From contig NZ_AAWS01000029.1 in assembly GCF_000169175.1 (NCBI RefSeq), positions 1 through 64,000 of the forward strand: 64,000 nucleotides of DNA, written 5' to 3'. Below the pieces are notes generated by a model. It was given only the letters and a program-made list of their open reading frames with translations, was not told the origin of the DNA and searched no databases. Both the position numbers and the translations under genes were made by a program. The stretch comes from Microscilla marina ATCC 23134. Lineage in GTDB: Bacteria > Bacteroidota > Bacteroidia > Cytophagales > Microscillaceae. Within the stretch, counting starts at the first letter, position 1. Each line of letters begins with the position of its first letter. Positions 8,430-17,850 of this stretch are shown here, one piece after another.

Positions 8430-10116
8430 TCTTATAATAATTAAATTTTGTTTACTGAGAAATAAGCCTCTTAAAAAGTTGGTGAATCATTGAAACGCAA
8501 CTTTTTTCGCTGTATTTCTGCTAGCATTATTTATTGAGTTTTAAAATGTTTAAGTAGTTGTAAATCAATATTTAATAGCATTAACCTAAGCATTATTTTA
8601 AAGCATTAATACTACTTGATCTACTCACGTCTTTTTTGTTTTCGTAGGCAAATGTAGACTTTATTCTACAACTAAAAATGTCTGAATTATACTATTTATA
8701 GTGAATGCTAATATACAGTGTAACCTAGTTAATATTGTACAAGTAATGGGGTGTTTTATAAGGAAGGCAGTAAAAAGGTCAAACCACTTGTAAGGTTGTT
8801 TTTATCCAAAATAACGTGAGGCATTCAGTGCATATAGGCTCTTTGTTGGGTGCCACTGTCTGGTGTGGTCAGTTGGTTACTTATATAGCACTTATGATAC
8901 TTTTGGGTATGCTTAGGTGTTTACACGAAAACCTTACTTGTTTGTAAAGCCTCTTCAAAAGATAAAAAGTGGAGCAAAAAGAGTGATTAAAGCTACAAAG
9001 CCCACTTCATCGCAGAGCGAAAAAGGTCAAGCTCTATGCAGCTAATCCACTGAACTTTGCCTTTGATTGTTGTATTTCTTCAATCAGAGATTCCGCAAGA
9101 CGGAACAAACAGAGATTACCTTCTTTGGGATCATTTTAGAGCTTGTTTAAAATTAGCCGAAAAGGCTGGGCCCCGAAGACAAGTTCGGGATTTATAAACT
9201 CGCCTTCGGCTCGGTTCATTGATTAGGTCTTTTACGCGACTTTTCAGATTATATATTGTCAAACCGAACCTATCTCTAAATCCGATTCATCGGGGCAGCT
9301 TCGCTGTGGTGAGCTCAACAAAGTTAATTTATCAGCAATAGCTACCGTCACACGGGGCTCGCCCAACATCTACCAGATGTTGTCGTCTTCAAAATTAGTT
9401 TAAATGCTAATTTTCAAAGGTGAAACAGAGCTCGGTTTGACGCATCTAATCCAAAAACTCGTCACAAAATCTCCTTTAAACGAAAATTTAAACAAGCTCT
9501 TATTTATGGAGTAAAAAGAGATGTTTGAAGAAAAAAAAACTTTACACAGTGTACAATATTGGAATAGTACTACATTACTTAGTGAAAGCAGTCAGGTATA
9601 GCAACATAATATAACCTATATATGATCATAGATTCATATAATTTAGCCTATTGTTTTTTTTGACACTTTTATTGAATTTTTCTTAGCCAATATATTGTTA
9701 GTCAGTACTTTATAAATAGGATTATCTACTTCAAAGTATTAAAAAAATCATAGAATAGTTCATTTAAATGCTACCCAAATTATTTGTTAGAGCCAAATAA
9801 TATACTGCAAAAAATACAGTAAGCAGATTTAACTTTTAAGTATATTGTTATATGTATTTTATTGCAATGTTTTTTGCATACTCAATAAAATACCTTATCT
9901 ATGCAGCCAATTTGTATTTCGTGTACCTTCAAGCCAGCACATAATGAAACGATCATAGACTATGCTAACCAGACTGTATGAGCAATGAGTCTCCCAGTCT
10001 GTTAAGTAATATGTTGCAGTTATATTGCTTAAAGTCCAATCATAAGGACTAAATCTAAGGTAATAATAAGCCTTAACCCTGCTAGAATAATAAACCACTA
10101 AATTATATTTTCACTT
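8430..10116. other. Long AT-rich spacer with a repeat module
   Basis: About 1.7 kb without a credible gene. It lies between two divergently transcribed genes for secreted proteins, so it must hold both promoters, but I could not place them. The middle (9138-9500) is more GC-rich and carries shared intergenic repeat modules. A minus-strand frame near 9895-10098 has no protein-like composition. Confidence 0.6.
9138..9500. repeat. Palindrome-bounded intergenic repeat element
   Basis: A 363-bp block bounded by a perfect 14-bp inverted repeat (AGAGCTTGTTTAAA at 9138 and its complement ending at 9500). It contains CCCCGAAGACAAGTTCGGG at 9171-9189. The segment agcc-gaaaaggc next to that module recurs in the repeat at 17485-17741. 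No coding capacity was seen. Confidence 0.6.
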
Positions 10117-13100
10117 ATGCGATTAAAAATCCTAAGTTTCATTTTTATCCTGCTTACGTGTAGTTATGGAGTATATGCTCAGAAAACCACACAAAAAGCA
10201 AACTATCATGCGTCCAGTACCTATGTGCGAGAGATTCCAGCACTAGCGAAAATGGATAACATTATTTCTGCCAAAGGGCAGGAGCATAAAGCGCCTCCTA
10301 AGAGGAGAGGTAAAAACAACTACGTACCTGGTAAAGGCTATCCTAAAGGCAAAGACTTGTTGATAGAGAAGCAAATCCGACTTAACCAGGCAAGAAAAGC
10401 GGCAAAAAACCAAAGCCAAATTCAAGGGCAAACCAGGTCATTGACACCGCTTGCCAATTTTGATGCCCACGTAGGTACAGTACTCAATGACCCTACTGGG
10501 GCTATTGGTCCTAACCACTACGTGTATGCGTTTAACTCTGGTTTTGGTATACTTGATCGTAGCGGCAACGTATTGGTGCCCGAAGCTTCACTGGGTACTT
10601 TGTTTCCTGGCGAAACCCTTGGTGATCCTATCGTAGTGTACGACAACTTTGCCAACCGTTTTATCATCATGCAGTTTAGTAATACTCCTAACGGCATATT
10701 ACTGGCAGTATGTAAAGGTGCCGACCCTGTAAACGATGGATGGCATACTTACCGATTTAACACGGGTACTTTCCCCGATTATGAGAAATTATCTATTTGG
10801 AATGATGGTTATTACATCACTGCCAACAAAGACCAAAGCAGCCCTTCTACTAGCCAAGTAGTATATGCGCTTGAGCGCGATAAAATGTTGACTGGAGAAG
10901 AAGCTACTATTGTTGGTTTCCCTTTACCTGGAATTAGCAACAACGGTTTTTATAGCCCAGGTGGTTTCAATGCCACAGGTACTTCTTTGCCTCCGGCAGG
11001 AGTAGGTCACTCTATTATTTATATGCAAGATGATGGATGGGCTGGAGTAGACGAAGATCACCTAAAAATATGGACAACTGATGTAGACTGGGCAAACCCT
11101 GAAAATTCTACCATCTCTGAGCCACAAAAATTAACTACTACTGCTTTTGACGGAGTCTTCAATGGTGGTTCTTTCCAAAACCTTGATGAGCCAGGCAGTG
11201 GACCAAATCTGGATGCTATTCAGGCAACTATGATGTACATGACCAACTACCGTCGTTTTGAAAACTACAATGCGGTGGTGATCAACTTTGTAGTAGATAT
11301 TAGCGGAGACGATACTAAAGCGGGTATTCGCTGGTATGAGTTGCGCCAAAGTGCTGACGGACAGCCTTGGACTATATACCAAGAGGGTACTTATGTTCAG
11401 CCTGATGGACATAGTGCTTATTGCGGTAGTATCGCGATGGACAAACAAGGTAACATTGGATTGGGGTATACTATAGTAAGTAGCACCAAGCACACTTCTT
11501 TGCGTTACACTGGTCGTTTGGCTTCAGACCCATTAGGTGTAATGACTTATGGTGAAAATGTAATTGCTGATGGCGATTCTCGTGAAAACCGTGGCGATGG
11601 TCGTTATGGTGACTATGCTCAATTGACGGTTGATCCTTTGGACGACTTGACGTTTTGGCACATTGGAGAGTATTTCAAAGGTGAAGGTACCCGCCGTAGC
11701 CGAGTGGCTTCTTTCCGTATTGGTACAAGCACGCCTGACAGCATTCCTCCTTCTGCGCCTACTCAATTGGCAATTATAGACACTGGTTATTCAGATGTAA
11801 CCATTAGCTGGACTGCTGCTACTGATGATCAAGGAGTGGCAAGTTATGAAATATACCGCGATGGTGAATTGATTGATATCATCAGTGGTATTACTTACAA
11901 AGCTACTGGTTTGACTCCACTTACTACTTATAAATTTTCTCTGAAAGCCCGTGATTTTGGTGGCAACAAATCTGAAATGAGTGAGGTATTGGAAGTTACT
12001 ACTTTGAACAGCCCTTTCTGTTTGAATGGCATAGAGAACTACCCTTATACTCAAGGATTTGAAGATGGTTTTGGTGACTGGACTCCTGTAAATGGCAAAA
12101 CCCTGAAATGGAAAATTGGATCAGGATCTACTCCAAAGTTTAGCACAGGACCTGATGCTGCGGCTGAAGGTGAAAAGTATGCGTATGTGACCCGTAAGTT
12201 TGGTTTCTTTGGCAAAAGCGCGTCTTTGATTTCGCCTTGCTTTAACCTAAGCAATTTGAAAGATCCTATCTTTAGCTTTAAATACCACATGAAGGGCTTC
12301 TTCGAGCCAGGCGGTGTGAGCCTTGATATTAGTAAAGACAATGGAGTAACCTGGGAACTATTATGGGTACAAAAAGGTAACCAAGGCAGCGATTGGAATT
12401 CGGTGCAATTGAACTTGTCACAATATGTAGGCGAAAATGTACAGCTAAGATTCAACCGTTTATTGAAGTTTGGCGCCAGAGCTGATGTAGCAATTGATGG
12501 CATCTCTTTAGGAGAGCCTGTGATTTGTTTAGAAGGAAAACTTTCTCTAAACATCACTTTTGACAATTACCCAGAAGAAACTTCTTGGGAGTTGAAAGAT
12601 GCTGAAGGTAATGTGATAGATTCTGCAAGCTATACGGCTGACAATACGCCTGATGGTTCGTCTACCAGCAAAACTTTTGAATTGCCTGATGGTCAATATA
12701 CTTTTACTTTCAAAGATTCTTACGGAGATGGTCTATTGGGCAACGCTTTCTATACTTTGTCTATTGGCGATCGGGTAATCGTAACCGGAGGTAAATTCAG
12801 AACAGAAGAGTCTACTTCTTTCTGTATCAGCAATTCTGTAGCTTCTTGTGACAATGGCATTACTACTTTCCCTTATACCGAAGGTTTTGAGAAAGGTTTG
12901 GGTGCTTGGACACAGAACAACAGCAGGGGTTTACGCTGGGCTTCTATTCGACCAAGAGATTACTCTAACCCTAATATTGCGCCTCCGGCTACCGAAGGTA
13001 AAAGATATGCTTATGTACACCCATGGAGAGGGAACCCATTTCAACCATCAATTCTTACTTCTCCGTGTTTTGACCTTTCACAGGCCAACAATCCAGTATT

Positions 13101-13974
13101 TACTTTCAAATACTACATGAACTCTCCTTATAAAACAGGTACGTTGAACCTGGAGATAAGTGTAGACAATGGTACTTCGTGGACAGCTATATGGGGTAAA
13201 ACCGGCAACCAAGGAGCCGAGTGGAAATCTGAAAGTATGAATTTGAGAGCGTATGTTGGCAAACGTATTCAATTACGATTTGTAGGCGCTACCAACACTT
13301 ACCTTTGGGCAAACATAGCAGTAGATGATATGTTGTTGAACACTGAAGGAAGCTGTACTGCGGGCGACATTACGCTTGACCTTACTTTTGACAATTACCC
13401 AGAGGAAACTTCTTGGGAATTGAAAGATGCCGAAGGTAATATTATAGATTCAGCGAGTTATACTGCTGACAATACGCCTGATGGTTCTAACATCACCAAA
13501 GTATTTAGCGAGCTGCCTACTGGTAACTATACTTTTACTATCAAAGACCGTATCGGAGATGGTATTTGCTGTAGCTATGGTGAAGGTGCTTATAGCTTGT
13601 CAGGTGTCAATGGTATGATTGCTACTGGTGGAGAATTTGGCAGAGAAGAATCTATTGTTTTCTGTGTGCAAAACAACAATACCAGTGCGCAGGCAAGTCG
13701 TGGTACCGATATTGTAACGCACGACCTAAACACCAAATCAGACAGTTATACGGTATATCCTAACCCTGCCGACAAGGTGTTGTATGTAAAAGCCAACGGT
13801 AAAACCAAAGATGCAAGTCAGGTAATGATCTTTTCAATGTATGGTCGTTTGGCTAAAACTGTAAAGATGAACCCAGGTACTGCTATTGACATTGCAGACT
13901 TGCCAGCTGGTACTTACTTTATCCGTATCATCGGTGGAGGCAAAACCGTGACTAAGAAGTTTATTAAATACTAA
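10117..13974 (+). CDS. Large secreted T9SS substrate with Fn3 and duplicated MAM-like modules
   Basis: Secreted or surface protein of 1285 residues; biological role unknown. A signal peptide (1-21) ends in VYAQ. Residues about 105-535 form a domain I do not recognise, perhaps a beta-propeller, with repeated YDN and DGY motifs. A fibronectin type III domain is at about 541-632. Two copies of a MAM/jelly-roll-like domain plus a ~100-residue beta module follow, roughly 640-905 and 913-1190. The module copies share the segment FDNYPEETSWELKDAEGN. The C-terminal ~75 residues (VYPNPADKVLYVK to KKFIKY) are a T9SS type A sorting domain, so the protein should cross the outer membrane through type IX secretion. 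No catalytic motif is visible; adhesion or matrix binding is a reasonable guess. Confidence 0.85.
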   Translation: MRLKILSFIFILLTCSYGVYAQKTTQKANYHASSTYVREIPALAKMDNIISAKGQEHKAPPKRRGKNNYVPGKGYPKGKDLLIEKQIRLNQARKAAKNQSQIQGQTRSLTPLANFDAHVGTVLNDPTGAIGPNHYVYAFNSGFGILDRSGNVLVPEASLGTLFPGETLGDPIVVYDNFANRFIIMQFSNTPNGILLAVCKGADPVNDGWHTYRFNTGTFPDYEKLSIWNDGYYITANKDQSSPSTSQVVYALERDKMLTGEEATIVGFPLPGISNNGFYSPGGFNATGTSLPPAGVGHSIIYMQDDGWAGVDEDHLKIWTTDVDWANPENSTISEPQKLTTTAFDGVFNGGSFQNLDEPGSGPNLDAIQATMMYMTNYRRFENYNAVVINFVVDISGDDTKAGIRWYELRQSADGQPWTIYQEGTYVQPDGHSAYCGSIAMDKQGNIGLGYTIVSSTKHTSLRYTGRLASDPLGVMTYGENVIADGDSRENRGDGRYGDYAQLTVDPLDDLTFWHIGEYFKGEGTRRSRVASFRIGTSTPDSIPPSAPTQLAIIDTGYSDVTISWTAATDDQGVASYEIYRDGELIDIISGITYKATGLTPLTTYKFSLKARDFGGNKSEMSEVLEVTTLNSPFCLNGIENYPYTQGFEDGFGDWTPVNGKTLKWKIGSGSTPKFSTGPDAAAEGEKYAYVTRKFGFFGKSASLISPCFNLSNLKDPIFSFKYHMKGFFEPGGVSLDISKDNGVTWELLWVQKGNQGSDWNSVQLNLSQYVGENVQLRFNRLLKFGARADVAIDGISLGEPVICLEGKLSLNITFDNYPEETSWELKDAEGNVIDSASYTADNTPDGSSTSKTFELPDGQYTFTFKDSYGDGLLGNAFYTLSIGDRVIVTGGKFRTEESTSFCISNSVASCDNGITTFPYTEGFEKGLGAWTQNNSRGLRWASIRPRDYSNPNIAPPATEGKRYAYVHPWRGNPFQPSILTSPCFDLSQANNPVFTFKYYMNSPYKTGTLNLEISVDNGTSWTAIWGKTGNQGAEWKSESMNLRAYVGKRIQLRFVGATNTYLWANIAVDDMLLNTEGSCTAGDITLDLTFDNYPEETSWELKDAEGNIIDSASYTADNTPDGSNITKVFSELPTGNYTFTIKDRIGDGICCSYGEGAYSLSGVNGMIATGGEFGREESIVFCVQNNNTSAQASRGTDIVTHDLNTKSDSYTVYPNPADKVLYVKANGKTKDASQVMIFSMYGRLAKTVKMNPGTAIDIADLPAGTYFIRIIGGGKTVTKKFIKY

Positions 13975-14797
13975 ATAGTCCATAGCACCCACAAGGGCAA
14001 GCTTTAAGCGATAAGCTTCAAGTTGCGCCCTGTTCCATAGACAACTAACAAATTCATAGTATGCTTATTTTCAATGGTTTATGGATTTGTTAGTTAATAG
14101 TGTTTAATCGGTGGTCGGTAGCTGTTGAGTTTTTTGATTGTTTTGCTTAAAAGCCCTAAACGTGGCTTTTATTGAGCCAATAATCTATAAGGCTTGGCTA
14201 GTTTGACCTAATCGACTTAAAAAGCACTACACTATTGTAAATGAAAACATAATCAATTTTTAGGTGCCGATGTAAATCGGTACCTAGTGCATTAGGGATT
14301 AAATAAGTTGCCTATTAATTTGGATGAATTAACTTCGTTGAGCTCGCGAAAAGCTCGGTTTTGTTTTCTGACGAGTCGTTAAAATGGCGGATAGTTCGCT
14401 TTCTGAATTCCGATGCATATCGGAACCTTAGCTATCTAATTTTTTTACGAGGAAGTCAGGGGGCAAAAGCTCACAGTCCTCCGAGAACAAGCTCGGAGCT
14501 GTGAGCCGAACTTGATTCGGGGACGCCAAATAATATGTGAGTAACTTAGTACCTGATGCACTAGCAATAAGCAAAACCCTCAAAGGATTTTATGTCTTTT
14601 GGGGGTTTCTTTTTTCTCAATCACTCAATGTAATTAATTCATAGCTCTAGGGGCAAGTCCTTAGATACCAAAGCATTACATTCTGTTGAGCTCTTATAAC
14701 AAGTTTCAGGCTCAGTTTATAAGTAGCTAAAAATTCATGGTATGCTTATTTTCAGGTAGTTATAAATGCTGATTCTAGTTTATTTCGAACAAAAAAA
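13975..14797. other. Spacer with hairpin-rich repeats
   Basis: About 820 bases without a gene. It contains two CCGATNNANATCGG-type hairpins (14267-14280 and 14410-14423), a hairpin around 14470-14505, the CCGAACTTGATTCGGGG module at 14506-14522 and a terminator at 14574-14616. A truncated AGTCCTTAGATACCAA module lies at 14656-14671. These belong to the dispersed repeat families found elsewhere in this window. Confidence 0.55.
14574..14616 (+). terminator. Probable intrinsic terminator, plus strand
   Basis: Imperfect stem AAACCCTCAAAGGA / TCTTTTGGGGGTTT followed by a run of T with one C. It lies 600 bases after the large secreted protein gene, so it may end readthrough from that gene or an untranslated RNA. 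Confidence 0.5.
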
Positions 14798-14831
14798 ACA
14801 CCTCCGGATTATAGCCACATCCTGAGGTGTT
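14798..14831 (-). terminator. Intrinsic terminator behind the GG-peptide cluster
   Basis: AACACCTCCGGA / TCCTGAGGTGTT stem with a 10-nt loop. Read on the minus strand it is followed by a run of eight T. It lies downstream of the last peptide gene (stop at 14965) and so probably ends transcription of the cluster. Confidence 0.75.
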
Positions 14832-14920
14832 CTTAGATTCATGAAAAAATTTTAAACTTATAGTATGTTGTGCGTAGTTTGGTTGTTGGAGATTTTAAAT
14901 ACTATTATATATAATTGAAT

Positions 14921-14950
14921 ACAATAACCGCCTTTGGAGGCGGCTATTGT
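14921..14950 (-). other. Stable hairpin downstream of the GG-peptide cluster
   Basis: Inverted repeat ACAATAACCGCC / GGCGGCTATTGT with a 6-nt loop, 15 bases after the last peptide stop codon on the minus strand. There is no T run, so it may stabilise the 3' end of the mRNA rather than stop transcription by itself. Confidence 0.5.
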
Positions 14951-14964
14951 AATGGTATATCAGA

Positions 14965-15108
14965 TTAAGGGCACTGCCAACCGTAAGGTACACAAATACC
15001 TGGCTCACAAAACCTCATGTTAGGACGGTCACAACGTCCCCAGCGTCCGCCTTTGATTTCTTTTTGTGCGTTTTTGTCAAGCTTTTCAGCGTTCTTAAAA
15101 TTTTTCAT
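14965..15108 (-). CDS. GG-leader peptide precursor, four-Cys type (copy 1)
   Basis: A 47-codon gene found by translating the minus strand. The leader is MKNFKNAEKLDKNAQKEIKGG, with the double-glycine end recognised by C39-type peptidase transporters. The predicted mature part is about 26 residues and has four cysteines (pattern C-x7-C-x4-C-x6-C). It shares CEPG, CVP and GWQCP with the peptide encoded at 15639-15794. An even number of cysteines and many Trp/Pro suggest a disulfide-stabilised secreted peptide, perhaps bacteriocin-like or a signal. No transporter or immunity gene is seen in the window. The 5' region repeats that of the next two genes, which supports it as a real gene. The coding call is good; the function is a guess. 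Confidence 0.75.
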   Translation of the reverse strand: MKNFKNAEKLDKNAQKEIKGGRWGRCDRPNMRFCEPGICVPYGWQCP

Positions 15109-15198
15109 AATAGTATATATAATATAAAAATGGTGAATAATAAGTTCTTGTTTTTTTAATTAAAAGGCCAGTAATGATTACTAACCACGGTTAAAAAC

Positions 15199-15339
15199 TT
15201 AGTAAAGAACACAGTATCTGCGTCTTCGGTCCCAGTAACCACCAAACCTTCTGCAATCGGCTTCGCTAATTGGGTAAAACCCACCTTTGATTGTTTGTAA
15301 ATCTTTTTTATCGATCTGATTTTTCTTGAAATTTTTCAT
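15199..15339 (-). CDS. GG-leader peptide precursor, two-Cys Arg-rich type (copy 1)
   Basis: A 46-codon gene. The 20-residue leader MKNFKKNQIDKKDLQTIKGG ends in the double glycine typical of peptides cleaved during export. The predicted mature part of 26 residues is rich in Arg and aromatics (RRFGGYWDRRRR) with two cysteines, enough for one disulfide. It is nearly identical to the product of 15429-15569, differing at one leader position and five core positions. The gene lies in a ~230-bp tandem duplication. The basic, aromatic core would suit membrane or wall binding, but this is inference. Confidence 0.75.
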   Translation of the reverse strand: MKNFKKNQIDKKDLQTIKGGFYPISEADCRRFGGYWDRRRRYCVLY

Positions 15340-15428
15340 AATAGTGTATAATATAAAAATGGTGAATAATAAGTTCTTGTTTTTTTTAACTAAAAGATCA
15401 GTAGTGATTACTAACCATTGTTAAAAAC

Positions 15429-15569
15429 TTAGGGAAAGATGCAAAATCTGCGTCTGCGATCCCAGTAACCACCAAATCTCCTGCAATCAGCTTCGCTAAT
15501 TGGGTAGCGTCCACCTTTGATTGCTTGTAAATCTTTTTTGTCGATCTGATTTTTCTTGAAATTTTTCAT
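15429..15569 (-). CDS. GG-leader peptide precursor, two-Cys Arg-rich type (copy 2)
   Basis: A 46-codon gene, tandem duplicate of 15199-15339 with a 230-bp period. The leader MKNFKKNQIDKKDLQAIKGG differs by one residue. The core keeps YPISEADCRRFGGYWDRRRR and the second cysteine, while the C-terminal residues differ (FCIFP instead of YCVLY) and the first core residue is Arg instead of Phe. Silent third-position changes along with conserved sequence indicate selection on the protein. The same upstream sequence (about 30 bases before the ATG) precedes this gene and its neighbours, so the genes probably share one mode of regulation. Confidence 0.75.
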   Translation of the reverse strand: MKNFKKNQIDKKDLQAIKGGRYPISEADCRRFGGYWDRRRRFCIFP

Positions 15570-15638
15570 AATAGTGTATAATATAAAAATGGTGAATAAT
15601 TGTGTTGTGGAATTATTAAAGGAGTTAATGCTCCAAGA

Positions 15639-15794
15639 TTAAGGACATTGCCAACCACGAGGTACACATCTACCGGGCTCACACCACCACATTCCAGGAC
15701 GAGGGCAGCTTCTATCGAGCCAACCACCTTTTACATTTTGTTGCGCTTTTTTATCAAGCGTAGTTACATTTTGTAATTGTTTAAAATTTTTCAT
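15639..15794 (-). CDS. GG-leader peptide precursor, four-Cys type (copy 2)
   Basis: A 51-codon gene and the first of the cluster in the direction of transcription. The frame is open 25 codons further upstream (to 15869), but the ATG at 15794 gives the leader start MKNFK shared by the whole cluster, so I chose it. The leader ends in VKGG. The mature part (27 residues) has four cysteines and matches the peptide encoded at 14965-15108 at about 16 of 23 aligned positions, including CEPG, CVP and GWQCP. Its upstream sequence differs from that of the other three genes, so it may have a separate promoter or be the ancestral copy. Confidence 0.75.
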   Translation of the reverse strand: MKNFKQLQNVTTLDKKAQQNVKGGWLDRSCPRPGMWWCEPGRCVPRGWQCP

Positions 15795-15869
15795 AAATAA
15801 TAAAATATTAATTTGATGAATCAGTAGGGTATCTATATAAATACCCTTTGTTGAAAGCAATTTATACAA

Positions 15870-16209
15870 CTTTAGTTTAAAAAAGTACTTTTTTACAAAA
15901 TAGTCACGAGATGTGTATTGGTTGAAATAAGTGAAGTTGAGTATTGCAACTGTTTATTTCATATACTAAACGTCTATCTCAATAAACAGGGGTAGGGTGA
16001 TAAAATAAGTGGTATTTTCCTGAGTTTTCGGCTTTGTTACATTAGTTGTAGTAATCAATCCTTATTCTTGTTACTTTTCATTGGTCACCCCTTATAGTGC
16101 GTACTTGGGTGTAGTATGTAGCCATCATATTATAGTGGGCAAATCACTGCATGATACCCCCATTTTACAATCAAACCTTACCTTTCACAGATAGTTCTCC
16201 TAAAATTTG
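15870..16209. other. AT-rich spacer between divergent genes
   Basis: About 340 bases between the GG-peptide cluster (minus strand) and trhO (plus strand). I see no reading frame, strong hairpin or repeat in it. It probably carries the promoter of the peptide cluster. Confidence 0.5.
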
Positions 16210-16217
16210 TAATTTTG
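16210..16217 (+). promoter_or_regulatory. Candidate -7 promoter box of trhO
   Basis: TAATTTTG matches the Bacteroidota TAnnTTTG box, 68 bases before the chosen trhO start codon. A -33 element is not evident, so this is tentative. Confidence 0.4.
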
Positions 16218-16284
16218 TTGCTCAAATAAATCATTTAAGGTTTGCTGCTCAATAGGGCGCAGGCTGATAACCTTGCAAGTTATT

Positions 16285-17355
16285 ATGGCATTACATAACA
16301 AAATAGACAAACGCGTTCTTAAGGAAAAGCTGAAAGAAAGCAAAGAAGAACGGTTGACCATATCGTTTTATCAGTATCATCAATTAGAAAGCCCAGAAAC
16401 CTTTCGTGACGATTTGTACCTGCGTTGGGACAAGTTAGGCGTGTTTGGGCGTATTTACCTTGCCAAAGAAGGTGTCAATGCTCAATTGAGCGTGCCTGCT
16501 TCAAATTTTGAGGCTTTCAAAGCTGACTTATACAGCACCCACTGGCTAGATGGAGTTCGCCTAAATGTAGCAGTAGAAGATGATGGTAAATCGTTTTATA
16601 AGCTTAAAATAAAAGTGCGTGAAAAAGTGCTTGCCGATGGACTCAATGATGAAACTTTTGACGTAACCAATAAAGGACAACATGTAGATGCTGAAGGGTT
16701 TAACCAACTTGCTGAAGACCCCAATACCATCATTATAGACATGCGCAACCACTACGAAACCGAAGTGGGGCATTTCAAAGGAGCCATCACCCCCGATGTA
16801 GATACTTTCCGCGACTCATTGCCCATTATAGAAGACATGATCGAGGAGCACAAAGAAGACAAAAACCTGTTGATGTATTGCACAGGGGGCATTCGTTGCG
16901 AAAAAGCCAGTGCTTATTTTAAGCACAAGGGGTTTAAACGAGTATTTCAGCTTGAGGGGGGAATTATAAAATACGCCCAGGATGCCAGAAAGAAAGGAGT
17001 TGAAAATAAGTTTATTGGAAAAAACTTTGTATTTGACGAACGCTTGGGCGAGCGTATTACTGATGACGTAATCAGCCATTGTCATCAGTGTGGCAAACTT
17101 TGCGATACCCATACTAACTGTGTAAATGATGCTTGCCATCTGCTATTTATTCAGTGTGAAGAGTGCGCTGAAAAATACAATGACTGTTGTTCTGACGAAT
17201 GTAAAGATTTTATAGCGCTGCCCGAAGAAGAGCAAAAAGAACTGCGCAAAGGCGTTGATCTAGGTACTAACATTTTTAAAAAGGGACGTTTTGATAAAAT
17301 GGCAGGAAAGTTTAAAGAAAAGATTCAACAAAAACAGCAAGGCATAAAAAACTAA
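16285..17355 (+). CDS. trhO: Rhodanese-domain tRNA uridine hydroxylase (TrhO/YceA family)
   Basis: Member of the TrhO (YceA) family, which hydroxylates uridine 34 in certain tRNAs to form ho5U. The 356 residues contain an N-terminal acylphosphatase-like domain (LTISFYQYHQL, GRIYLAKEGVNAQ), a rhodanese domain at about 140-235 with active-site loop CTGGIRCEKA (nucleophile near Cys199), and a C-terminal part with paired cysteines (CHQCGKLCD, CEECAEKY, CCSDEC). The last part suggests a metal-binding segment. I chose the ATG at 16285; a TTG four codons upstream is possible. Length and motif order fit the family. The gene stands alone between accessory regions. Confidence 0.92.
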   Translation: MALHNKIDKRVLKEKLKESKEERLTISFYQYHQLESPETFRDDLYLRWDKLGVFGRIYLAKEGVNAQLSVPASNFEAFKADLYSTHWLDGVRLNVAVEDDGKSFYKLKIKVREKVLADGLNDETFDVTNKGQHVDAEGFNQLAEDPNTIIIDMRNHYETEVGHFKGAITPDVDTFRDSLPIIEDMIEEHKEDKNLLMYCTGGIRCEKASAYFKHKGFKRVFQLEGGIIKYAQDARKKGVENKFIGKNFVFDERLGERITDDVISHCHQCGKLCDTHTNCVNDACHLLFIQCEECAEKYNDCCSDECKDFIALPEEEQKELRKGVDLGTNIFKKGRFDKMAGKFKEKIQQKQQGIKN

Positions 17356-17484
17356 AAAACAAGCCTTCTTATTTTTGTTTTTCAAAACCGTACACTAATT
17401 TTTCACTACTAATACTTTTATAGAGTTTAATTTTATCAGTCTCAAAAGTGCTTGAAAAACAGCGCCTTTACTTTCCGCCTTAGT

Positions 17485-17741
17485 TTGTGGGCGTTAAGAA
17501 ATTACCTTCGGTGAGCTCAGCACAGCGAAGCTGTAGCTATCGGTTTGAGCAATGAAGCCGTAAAACCGAGGCTGCAGCTTTGCTGCGCCGAGCTCTGCGT
17601 AAGCTAAACAGATCACTGACCGAGGAACGAGGGAACGTTTGAGCTGTTTAGCCGAAAAGGCAGAGCCCCGAATCAAGTTCGGGATTTTAAAACTTGGGCT
17701 TCGCCCTGCGGTTCGGCGTAATGAAACAAATTTTAGCCAAG
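17485..17741. repeat. Interspersed palindromic intergenic repeat
   Basis: A hairpin-rich 257-bp block with imperfectly self-complementary ends (gcgttaagaaatt / aattttagc). It shares ggcgttaagaaatt, the segment atgaagccgtaaaac, acagatcactg, gagctgttt and the ending cggcgtaatgaaacaaattt with the repeat at 31321-31470. It also carries the CCCCGAATCAAGTTCGGG module. No protein is encoded. Confidence 0.65.
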
Positions 17742-17850
17742 CAAACTACAGATACTATCTGCGAAATCAAGCTTTTTGATATAATTTTTTCAAGATTTTG
17801 AGTTTATTTTAAAAAACGGTTTTATCTTTACTTTACCCAAAAGGAGTTAT

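Larger units (their letters stand above)
15120..15579. repeat. Tandem ~230-bp duplication carrying GG-peptide genes
   Basis: Two adjacent copies with a 230-bp period, each containing one Arg-rich peptide gene plus about 90 bases of flank. The stretch taatataaaaatggtgaata (the region just upstream of each ATG on the minus strand) occurs a third time next to the four-Cys gene at 15108. This shows how the cluster grew by unequal duplication. Confidence 0.75.

Noticed and set aside
9895-10098. 67-codon minus-strand frame upstream of the large secreted protein gene
   Set aside because: Aromatic-rich, low-complexity translation in the expected promoter region; no family resemblance.
8430-10116. 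Hidden small peptide genes in the long spacer
   Set aside because: Scanning both strands by eye found no GG leader, lipobox or other recognisable short frame.
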